Positions 8,477-17,074 of a stretch of 64,000 bases of DNA are shown here, in pieces. The position numbers and the translations under genes are program-made. A model generated the notes under the pieces. The model did no database searches and was not told the origin of the DNA. It saw only the letters and a program-made list of their open reading frames with translations. This DNA is from an uncultured Clostridia bacterium (GTDB taxonomy: Bacteria > Bacillota > Clostridia > Christensenellales > Borkfalkiaceae). The stretch spans positions 49,814-113,813 of the forward strand of contig CAKNLK010000006.1 in the NCBI GenBank assembly GCA_930989535.1. Reading direction: 5' to 3'. The first letter of the stretch is position 1. Every line of letters starts with the position of its first letter.

Positions 8477-9385
8477 TTATTTTTCCTCCGCATCGCTCTT
8501 TGAAATCGGCAACTCCGTTCCGCCGCTCTCTTCGGCTTTTGAATTCCCCGATTTTCCGACGGGAATAGGCGGAGCAAAAAACTCCTTGCCCTTTTTCCGG
8601 ACTATTATATAATATGCAGCGATAAGCGCGCAGCCGATCAAAACCAAAACGACGGCAGTTAATTGCGAAGGTGTAAGAAAGGATAAAAATGTCTGGCCGC
8701 GATCATCGTCGCGCAGATATTCAAGCAGAAAGCGCCACACACCGTAGCCAATCAGATAGACGGGCAGGCAAAACCCTTTGCCATTCCAATTCCGCCAGAT
8801 TAAAAAAGCCGCCAGTGCAAACAAGAAAATGGCTTCAAACAGCTGCGTGGGAACGACCTTGACAAAGACGTGGTCGAGCGCACCGATATCCATCGGGATA
8901 CCGTACCACGCGTCCGTCTGCATGCCGTAGCAGCAACCGCCGCACAGGCAGCCGATGCGGCCGAACCCGTGCGCGAGCGGCACGCACGCCGCCGCGATAT
9001 TGATAAAGGAAGGAAACCAGCGCAGGTGCTCGTTGTCTTGTTTTTTGAAGAGCAGATATCCGCCGACAAAGTAAATCAAGAGCATGCAGACCGCGCCGCC
9101 GATAAAGCCGCCATAGAATGTCGCGCCCGTATTTTTATCGATGATAAAGGCGCCGCGCTCCGCGATGTCGTAGATTGCCTGAAAGAGAACGGCGAAAAAG
9201 TATCCGACGATAAAGGATACGACCGCCCCGATTAAGATGAGGTTCTGCAATTTGGCGGGGAGATTGCGCCTGTCCGCCAAAATGCGGAACAGCACAATCG
9301 CCGCGATAACCCCGACGACAATAAAAACTTCGTACAGACTGATGCCGCTGCCGTCTGGAAATGTAATTAGTGGATACGGATACAT
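8477..9385 (-). CDS. lgt: Prolipoprotein diacylglyceryl transferase
   Basis: Transfers diacylglycerol from phosphatidylglycerol to the lipobox cysteine, the first step of lipoprotein maturation; several lipoproteins in this window need it. The 302-residue protein has about seven membrane segments, the HGFGRIGCLCGGCCYG signature in the centre (the Gram-positive Cys-rich variant of the GR.GN motif), and LLEYLRDDDRG near the end. AGAGGAAAC precedes the ATG. It starts 15 bp after the ABC-F gene and probably shares its promoter. The polar 40-residue C-terminal tail is unusual. Confidence 0.9.
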   Translation of the reverse strand: MYPYPLITFPDGSGISLYEVFIVVGVIAAIVLFRILADRRNLPAKLQNLILIGAVVSFIVGYFFAVLFQAIYDIAERGAFIIDKNTGATFYGGFIGGAVCMLLIYFVGGYLLFKKQDNEHLRWFPSFINIAAACVPLAHGFGRIGCLCGGCCYGMQTDAWYGIPMDIGALDHVFVKVVPTQLFEAIFLFALAAFLIWRNWNGKGFCLPVYLIGYGVWRFLLEYLRDDDRGQTFLSFLTPSQLTAVVLVLIGCALIAAYYIIVRKKGKEFFAPPIPVGKSGNSKAEESGGTELPISKSDAEEK

Positions 9386-9400
9386 TGTTTCCTCTTATAG

Positions 9401-11036
<1,636 letters not shown>

Positions 11037-11048
11037 ATCTTTTGATAC

Positions 11049-11086
11049 AAAAATCTCGGAACCGCGAAAACGGTTCCGAGATTTTT
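11049..11086 (-). terminator. Terminator after the SPFH / ribbon-helix-helix pair
   Basis: A perfect 16-bp stem (AAAAATCTCGGAACCG and its complement) around a six-base loop, ending in T5. It starts within the stop codon of the small gene at 11085. Confidence 0.9.
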
Positions 11087-11261
11087 AATCTTTTCGCTTG
11101 CCTCGCTTCCTTGCTTCCACGCATTCATGCAGCAAATATTCGATTTGCCCGTTGATAGAGCGAAATTCTTCCTCCGCCCAAGCCGCCAATTCTCCGTACA
11201 GACGCGCAGAGATACGGAGCGGCACCTGCTTTTTCGAGTCTTTATCCGGCATGCTGTTCAT
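11085..11261 (-). CDS. 58-residue ribbon-helix-helix (Arc/CopG-like) protein
   Basis: Read by hand from 11261; the frame gives MNSMPDKDSKKQ, then VPLRISARLYGELAAW and a second helix INGQIEYLLHECVEA, ending in a basic RKRGKRKD. The alternating VPLRIS strand followed by two helices is the Arc/MetJ fold pattern, so a dimeric DNA-binding protein is likely. It begins three bases after the SPFH stop, with no clear ribosome site of its own, and is therefore coupled to it. An alternative ATG three codons later is possible. Target unknown; autoregulation of the pair is a guess. Confidence 0.75.
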   Translation of the reverse strand: MNSMPDKDSKKQVPLRISARLYGELAAWAEEEFRSINGQIEYLLHECVEARKRGKRKD

Positions 11262-11264
11262 ACA

Positions 11265-12194
11265 TCAATACAGAGAGCCGCTGTTGACGATTGGCTGCGC
11301 GTCCTTGTTGCCGCAGAGAACGACGAGCAGATTGGATACCATCGCCGCCTTGCGCTCCTCGTCCAATTGGACTACGTCGTTTTCGCTGAGTTTTTTGAGC
11401 GCCATCTCCACCATACTGACCGCTCCGTCCACGATTTTCTGGCGGGCGGCAATGATGGCCGACGCCTGCTGCCGCTGGAGCATCGCCGCGGCGATTTCGG
11501 GAGCATAAGCGAGGTGCGCAATGCGGGCCTCCGAAATTTCAATGCCGGCGATATCCACCCTGCCCTGTATTTCCTTGCGCAAAATTTCCGCAATCTCCAC
11601 CGAAGAGCCGCGCAGAGACTTTTCGTCCCCGTTTTCGGAAACGTCGTACGGATACTGCCGAGCGACCTGACGAATCGCCGCGTCGCACTGCGTGGATATG
11701 TAAGAGACGTAATTGTCGACGTCAAAGACCGCGCGGGCAGTGTTGACGACTTTCCAGATGACGACGACGCCGATTTCAATCGGGTTGCCCTCCTCGTCGT
11801 TGACCTTCTGCTTTTCATTGTTTAAGGTCATCGCCTTGAGGGAAATTTTCCGCCCCGTACCAGCGACCAAACCCGATGCGGGATTGAACGCCGAGCAGAA
11901 AGGATTAACCCAAAAGAAGCCTTCCCTCTTAATCGTGCCGTGGTACTTGCCGAACAGTGTGAGAACGAGCGCCTCGTTCGGATTGACCGTCTTCAATCCG
12001 CCCAGCATAATCGCACCGACAATTATAAGAATAACGCCGGCGCACACCATAACAATTACAGCCGCCTCATTTACCTGCGAACTGAACACGCACAGCAATA
12101 TGCCGGCAACAACCAGCAACAGGGAGACAAACAGCATCCCCCAGCCGCTCTTCGCGTGTAAAACCTTCTCTTCCGTTTGCTTGTTTTCCGCCAT
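11265..12194 (-). CDS. SPFH/band 7 domain membrane protein
   Basis: Start placed at 12194 (MAENKQTEEK) after GGGAGG; an earlier in-frame start lies upstream of that site. The 309-residue product has two hydrophobic segments near the N-terminus (about 20-62), then a band 7 domain (about 70-260) with NPFCSAFNP, KAMTLNNEKQKVND and an IEISEARIAHLAYAPEIAAAMLQRQQA helix typical of flotillin/stomatin-like proteins. These scaffold membrane microdomains; the precise role is not shown. It heads a two-gene unit with the small ribbon-helix-helix protein. Confidence 0.88.
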   Translation of the reverse strand: MAENKQTEEKVLHAKSGWGMLFVSLLLVVAGILLCVFSSQVNEAAVIVMVCAGVILIIVGAIMLGGLKTVNPNEALVLTLFGKYHGTIKREGFFWVNPFCSAFNPASGLVAGTGRKISLKAMTLNNEKQKVNDEEGNPIEIGVVVIWKVVNTARAVFDVDNYVSYISTQCDAAIRQVARQYPYDVSENGDEKSLRGSSVEIAEILRKEIQGRVDIAGIEISEARIAHLAYAPEIAAAMLQRQQASAIIAARQKIVDGAVSMVEMALKKLSENDVVQLDEERKAAMVSNLLVVLCGNKDAQPIVNSGSLY

Positions 12195-12227
12195 GATTGA
12201 ATCCTCCCGAATCAATTTGATATCATA

Positions 12228-12256
12228 ATCATATCACATCGGGAGAATCCTGTCAA
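12228..12256 (-). promoter_or_regulatory. Promoter for the SPFH unit
   Basis: Minus strand consensus TTGACA (12251-12256), 17-bp spacer, TATGAT (12228-12233), 34 bp before the start codon. Confidence 0.9.
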
Positions 12257-12282
12257 GCGCCGGAGGAAAAAACTTTGCAAAA

Positions 12283-14226
12283 TTATGATTCTAACGCAAT
12301 GGACGCGCCCGCCCCGGCTTCGGTTATGTGGACGTAGCCGGAAGTATTCCCCTGGTTGACCTCGCCGACAAATTGAACGGCAAAGGCCGCAGGAATCGCC
12401 CAACTGACGTTGTCGTACCCTTCGCCGCCGAAGCCGAGCGTGTTGATGCCGACGACCTTCCCGTTCGCGTCGAAGAGCGCCCCGCCGGAATTGCCGCTGT
12501 TAATCGGGCAGTCGGTCTGAATCATATTATATCCGTAGATGCTGTAATACGAGGTAAATTCGGGAATGGATACGACGCCCGCGGAGACGGATACGCCGTA
12601 GCCCAAAGCATTCCCGAGCGCGGCAACGCGCGCCCCCGCTTTCGGAACCGCCGACTCGAGCACGCAGGCGCTTTCAAACCCGGCGGCGCGCGGCGCGGAA
12701 CCCGCAGCCGTCTCGTGATAGACGGCGTTTTTAAATTTCAGAATCGCGAGGTCGCCCCGCTGGTGGTAGGCGATGATATCCATCGGCATCACGACAAACC
12801 GCCCGTTCGCCGTGCCGCGTTCGAATACGCAATATACCGAATTTGCCAACTGTACCGATGAATTTGCCAATCCGCTCTCCGATTGGTTTTGCTCGGAGAG
12901 AGCGTTGATGACGTGCAGGTTTGTGAGGATATAACCGTCTTTATCGATTAGTAACCCGGAGCCTTCGGAGAGAATTTGGCTGGTTTCGACCTGCGAATAG
13001 GCAATCACCTTGACGGTGCGGTCGAGGTTGTTTTCCGCGATGTACTGCGGAGCAATTCCCTCGCTCGATTCTTCCCCCTGCTTGCGGAATACGATGTCGG
13101 CATTTTCGTTGATAACCAAATAGTCGGAGGATTCCTCCATCAACATCTGCGCGACGGAATCGCGCGCTTGATAAAACGGCAGCTCGTCCGCATTCACAAT
13201 GCAGCTTTCGCGGACGGCGTTGTTCTGCTCGTATGAAACGGTAACACCCGCTTTCCCAAGCACTTCGTACACCGTTTCGGAAGGCGTAGCAAAGGTAATC
13301 CCGAAGGGCGCATTCTCCGAATAGACATAGGTATCGTTGACGCGCATATTGACCATTCCGATAACTTCGCCGTCCGCATTGAAGAGCGGCGCGCCCTCAT
13401 TTCCGGCGTTCACGGGGACACCCGTCTGAATCAAGTAGTCGAAAGAATTATCGAAAAACGGCGTGACTCTCCCCGAATTTCCGAAAGCCGGCTGTTCATA
13501 CATATAAAAAGCGGATTCATGCGTATTGAAAGGCTTTGTTACGATTCCCTCGTTCATAAGCCCCGGAAGAATGTCCTCTTCATGCGCGAGCGTCGCAATC
13601 GAGAAGCACTCCTCCCCGTAGACGAGCGCGTCCGAATCGCTGAAGACAACCGCGGACGGCAAGGATATTTCCGTTCCGGAAACGGAATAGACGCCGCTCT
13701 GCACATTGTCGAGTTTGAGGAGCGCAATGTCGGAATTGGCCGCCCCCGCGATAAACCGCGAGTCAAGCATGTCCGCCTCCGCATATAAATTCAACCCCGC
13801 CATAGAAAGGGCGTCGTAACCCTGCAAACGCGCGGGGATATCCGTTCCGTCGTGCAGCGCGACATTGCAGTTCTGCACCATTGCGTTGTTTGAAACGCTC
13901 GCAAACAGCGACGACGAGGTAACGACGTAACCCGCCGAGGAATCGACGATAAAGCCGGATCCTGTTTGCGTTTGCCCGTCCGACAGGGAAACGGATACCG
14001 TGACGACCGAACGATAGGTCGCTTCGTAGGCTGCCGCAAGATTGGCGCCTTCCGCCTCGCTGTCCCCATAGTCTTTATCGATGACATAATCGGAATTATT
14101 TCCGCTGAAATCAGGGCTGGCCGCCCCCTCATCCGTCCGAAAATCGCACGCAGCCGCGGCAAACACAAATGCGGCGGCCAATACACAGCAAGCTATAACC
14201 GACAAGAAAGTTTTTCTGTTTTTCAT
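12283..14226 (-). CDS. HtrA-like lipoprotein: degenerate trypsin domain plus intact trypsin domain
   Basis: A 647-residue protein; start at 14226 (MKNRKTFL) after GGGGAGG, giving a signal with an AAAAC lipobox (Cys27). Domain 1 (about 65-330) keeps Asp166 in SDIALLKL but has Ser106 where His is expected (VVTSSSLF) and Glu277 where the nucleophile should be (NAGNEGAPL). Domain 2 (about 400-625) has the full triad: His438 (ILTNLHVI), Asp492 (GDLAILKF), Ser580 (NSGNSGGAL). No PDZ domain is visible. It is therefore one active S1C-type protease fused to a pseudo-protease, displayed on the outer membrane face. It starts one base after the stop of the next lipoprotein gene, so both are translated together. 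Confidence 0.88.
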   Translation of the reverse strand: MKNRKTFLSVIACCVLAAAFVFAAAACDFRTDEGAASPDFSGNNSDYVIDKDYGDSEAEGANLAAAYEATYRSVVTVSVSLSDGQTQTGSGFIVDSSAGYVVTSSSLFASVSNNAMVQNCNVALHDGTDIPARLQGYDALSMAGLNLYAEADMLDSRFIAGAANSDIALLKLDNVQSGVYSVSGTEISLPSAVVFSDSDALVYGEECFSIATLAHEEDILPGLMNEGIVTKPFNTHESAFYMYEQPAFGNSGRVTPFFDNSFDYLIQTGVPVNAGNEGAPLFNADGEVIGMVNMRVNDTYVYSENAPFGITFATPSETVYEVLGKAGVTVSYEQNNAVRESCIVNADELPFYQARDSVAQMLMEESSDYLVINENADIVFRKQGEESSEGIAPQYIAENNLDRTVKVIAYSQVETSQILSEGSGLLIDKDGYILTNLHVINALSEQNQSESGLANSSVQLANSVYCVFERGTANGRFVVMPMDIIAYHQRGDLAILKFKNAVYHETAAGSAPRAAGFESACVLESAVPKAGARVAALGNALGYGVSVSAGVVSIPEFTSYYSIYGYNMIQTDCPINSGNSGGALFDANGKVVGINTLGFGGEGYDNVSWAIPAAFAVQFVGEVNQGNTSGYVHITEAGAGASIALES

Positions 14227-14227
14227 T

Positions 14228-15208
14228 TCACGCAGCCTCCCCGTCGGAAACAGATGCGAGCGTATACGGAATGGGTGTCTTGCTCTCCTCCGCAACGCTG
14301 TCAATATAATCCGTCAAAAGAGAAACCGGATATGCTGCGGCTACCCGCTTAAAATATCCGCTTCCGCCCGTGGCGGAAGATTCATAGCCGATTTTCATCG
14401 CCGGCAAACCGATTAAATAGCCGCTGTCGTCGAACAGCGCCCCGCCGTACATGTCGACATTGACGGGCACAGTCGTTAGCAGATAGGCATATTCCTTCCC
14501 GCCGAACGAAACAGCTTTCAGGACATCCGTATCCGCCTCCGCGTCCGATATAACACCGCTCATAACCGTCTGCGCAATTTCTCCGACACTGCCGGGAGAG
14601 GCGACGTCCGAGTTGAGAGCGTTGCCGAGCGAATTACCGATACCGACGCATCTCTCCCCGGGCACAACGCTGCGGTCGGTAAACTCCGCAACCGTCTGAA
14701 ACCCTTCTTTGCTCTCTTCGCGGCTTTCATCCGTATAATAATGGAAACTATCGTAAAAACGGAACAGTGCCAACCCCGCCTCCGTATCGTAATCAGCCAA
14801 AATCAGCCGGTAATGCTGCTTATCGCCGTAGATTTCCGGCAAGACGGCATAGGCGCTCATGACCTCGCCCGAATATACCCTGCTTCCGTCTGAAACCTCC
14901 AAAAGCGCGGCGTGCGAGGTCGTGAGGACATAGCCTTCCGCGTTGATGATGATGCCGGAATAAATTTGCGTAACACTCGCCCTGCCGCGATTGGTGCGAA
15001 CGAGCGTATTCGCAATGACGGAAACGACCGACGAGCTCCTGCTTGCCGCAACTTTTTCCGCATAACCAGCCGAAACGTCCGTTTCCGCTGCGATATAATC
15101 TTTATAAACATTTCGGCTTTCCGCTTCCCGCCGGTAGAGCGAGAAGGAACAGCCGGCCATCATAAATACCATCGCAAGCCCGACGCATATTGCCGCAATT
15201 CTCTTCAT
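14228..15208 (-). CDS. Trypsin-fold lipoprotein, predicted inactive (pseudo-protease)
   Basis: A 326-residue lipoprotein (lipobox MAGC, Cys20). It shows the HtrA-like trypsin layout: a GIIINAEGYVLTTSHA strand with His99, AGLALFRF where DLA.L is expected (Asp replaced by Gly145), the IGNSLGNAL loop, and VDMYGGALFD in place of GNSGGAL (Ser replaced by Tyr254). Two of three triad residues are missing, so proteolysis is unlikely. Placed just upstream of and coupled to the active HtrA-like lipoprotein, it may bind peptides or regulate that partner. This role is inference. Confidence 0.85.
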   Translation of the reverse strand: MKRIAAICVGLAMVFMMAGCSFSLYRREAESRNVYKDYIAAETDVSAGYAEKVAASRSSSVVSVIANTLVRTNRGRASVTQIYSGIIINAEGYVLTTSHAALLEVSDGSRVYSGEVMSAYAVLPEIYGDKQHYRLILADYDTEAGLALFRFYDSFHYYTDESREESKEGFQTVAEFTDRSVVPGERCVGIGNSLGNALNSDVASPGSVGEIAQTVMSGVISDAEADTDVLKAVSFGGKEYAYLLTTVPVNVDMYGGALFDDSGYLIGLPAMKIGYESSATGGSGYFKRVAAAYPVSLLTDYIDSVAEESKTPIPYTLASVSDGEAA

Positions 15209-15231
15209 TGAACATTCTCCGTTTGTGTAAT

Positions 15232-15249
15232 TATGTCACACATAGTACT
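15232..15249. promoter_or_regulatory. 18-bp motif shared with 36271-36288, over the pseudo-protease promoter region
   Basis: The plus strand reads ATGTCACACATAGTACTT; the same string with one change occurs at 36271-36288. Here it lies between a TTGACT (minus strand, 15257-15262) and a CATAAT, whose 21-bp spacing is too long for a normal sigma-A promoter. This suggests a regulator-dependent promoter or an operator. Confidence 0.45.
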
Positions 15250-15258
15250 TAATAAAAG

Positions 15259-17067
15259 TCAAAATTTAGGCGTTTTATTGCCGTAAATCACACATTGAAA
15301 TTGCTCTATATTGATTTTATTCTCAAAGCGTTCCCCAGAAAACAAATCGAACAAAACGCCTTCGAACCGCAATTGATATTTATATCGCCCCAGATTGACA
15401 ACCGTCACCACAACTTCATCCCCCTGGCGGCGCTCATAAACAACGCAATGGTCATCGTGAAAGAGCTCGCGGTACGTTCCGCTTTTAAACACCCCGTATT
15501 GCGCCCGTATACTGCCCAACCTTTGATAATGGCGCAACAGCTCCTCGTCCATCGAATCCCATTCGAACGGTTTTCTGCAAAACGGATCGGCATAGCCCTC
15601 CATGCCGATTTCGTCGCCGTAATAAACGCAGGGAACCCCGAAAACAGTATACAACAACACGGCGGCAATTTTCAACTTATTTTTCGCATCTGCGCGCTGC
15701 TTTTCGGAAAGTTTCAGAACCGCCATCTCCTCTTTGCTGTAGGCACAATCGCCGCCCAGCGCCGTCAAAATGCGTACGGTGTCGTGCGTGCCGAGTATAT
15801 TCATCAGGGAATCCAACACGCATTTCGGGTAATGGTCTAACAGCATCCCGACCGTCTGCCGGAACAGAGACGAATTTCCGGAAACCACAAAATTTATAAT
15901 GGCGTCCTTGAGCGGATAATTCATCACGCTGTCCAGTTCCCCGCCCTGAAAATATTTTCTGCGGCGGCTGTAAGCTATTTTATTCGAGGCATCCTCCCAC
16001 ACTTCCCCGATTACGACAGCCTCCGGCGAGGCCGTTTTAACGGCGGAGCGGATTTTTTCGATAAACTCATCCGGAAGTTCGTCCGCAACGTCCAGCCGAA
16101 ATCCGCCCAGAGGATAGTTCATCCAACGGCGGAGAACGCCGTTTTCTCCCGTAATAAAATCGATGTACGATTGGCAGCCCTCATTGACGGCGGGCAATAC
16201 GTCGATGCCCCACCAACTGTCGTACTTATCCGGAAAATGCTTGAAATTATACCAGGCATAGTACTTCGAATCCTTGGATTGATAGGCCCCTAATTCGTCA
16301 TAATTGCCGTATTTGTTGAAATAGCGGCTGTCATCTCCTGTATGGTTGAACACCCCGTCCAAAATAATTTTGATGCCGCGCTTTTCACACTCCGATACGA
16401 GAGAGCCAAAATCCTCTTCCGTGCCCAGCATTGAATCGACCTGCGTATAGTCGCCCGTATCATAGCGGTGATTCGAATAGGCGCGGAAGATTGGATTCAA
16501 ATAAATCGCCGTAACGCGCAGCGACTGCAGATAATCGAGCTTTTCGGCAATGCCGCGAAAATTGCCGCCGAAAAAATCGTTGTTTAAAACTTTCCCCTGC
16601 TTGTTCGCGCGGAACTCCGGAGCTTCCTTCCAGCTCTTATGGAGCCATTTCCCCCGCTCGGGATACACTTCTCCGCTCTTGTAAAAGCGGTCGGGGAAAA
16701 TTTGATACAAAACGCCGCCCTTGAACCATTCGGGCGTCGCAAAATCCTCACTGTATACGAGCAACTGATAGGAAGGCGCACCGTCGGAATATTCGAGGGC
16801 GCGCTCCTTCCCCATGGCGGCGCGCCTGCCGCCGATTTGAAACCAATAGAAAAACAAACCCGTTTCCGCAAAGGAAAGCTCAATTTCCCACCCGAACGGC
16901 GCATGCCGCATAAGCAAAGATTGAGCCTCGCTTCCGTCCTTTTGCAGGACGAACAGACAAGGCTCATCGCTTTTGCCATATATACGAATCGCGAACGATT
17001 CGTTTTGCCGTATCCCCCCGCGCACGCTCTTGCAGGCTTCGTCTAAGGGGTTATAATAGATATCCAT
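15259..17067 (-). CDS. GH13 alpha-glucosidase, neopullulanase-like
   Basis: Hydrolyses alpha-1,4 (and perhaps alpha-1,6) glucans; cytoplasmic, as no signal is seen. 602 residues: an N-terminal beta domain (about 1-110), then a (beta/alpha)8 barrel with VLYQIFPDRF, GVFNHTGDDS, nucleophile Asp in GFRLDVADE, acid/base Glu in VIGEVWED and the third acid in LGTHDT, and a short C-terminal beta domain. The extended WFKGGVLYQIFPDRFY entry and the N-terminal domain suit the neopullulanase/cyclomaltodextrinase group. It begins seven bases after glgP, so it likely debranches or trims glycogen alongside the phosphorylase. Confidence 0.88.
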   Translation of the reverse strand: MDIYYNPLDEACKSVRGGIRQNESFAIRIYGKSDEPCLFVLQKDGSEAQSLLMRHAPFGWEIELSFAETGLFFYWFQIGGRRAAMGKERALEYSDGAPSYQLLVYSEDFATPEWFKGGVLYQIFPDRFYKSGEVYPERGKWLHKSWKEAPEFRANKQGKVLNNDFFGGNFRGIAEKLDYLQSLRVTAIYLNPIFRAYSNHRYDTGDYTQVDSMLGTEEDFGSLVSECEKRGIKIILDGVFNHTGDDSRYFNKYGNYDELGAYQSKDSKYYAWYNFKHFPDKYDSWWGIDVLPAVNEGCQSYIDFITGENGVLRRWMNYPLGGFRLDVADELPDEFIEKIRSAVKTASPEAVVIGEVWEDASNKIAYSRRRKYFQGGELDSVMNYPLKDAIINFVVSGNSSLFRQTVGMLLDHYPKCVLDSLMNILGTHDTVRILTALGGDCAYSKEEMAVLKLSEKQRADAKNKLKIAAVLLYTVFGVPCVYYGDEIGMEGYADPFCRKPFEWDSMDEELLRHYQRLGSIRAQYGVFKSGTYRELFHDDHCVVYERRQGDEVVVTVVNLGRYKYQLRFEGVLFDLFSGERFENKINIEQFQCVIYGNKTPKF

Positions 17068-17074
17068 ACTCCTA

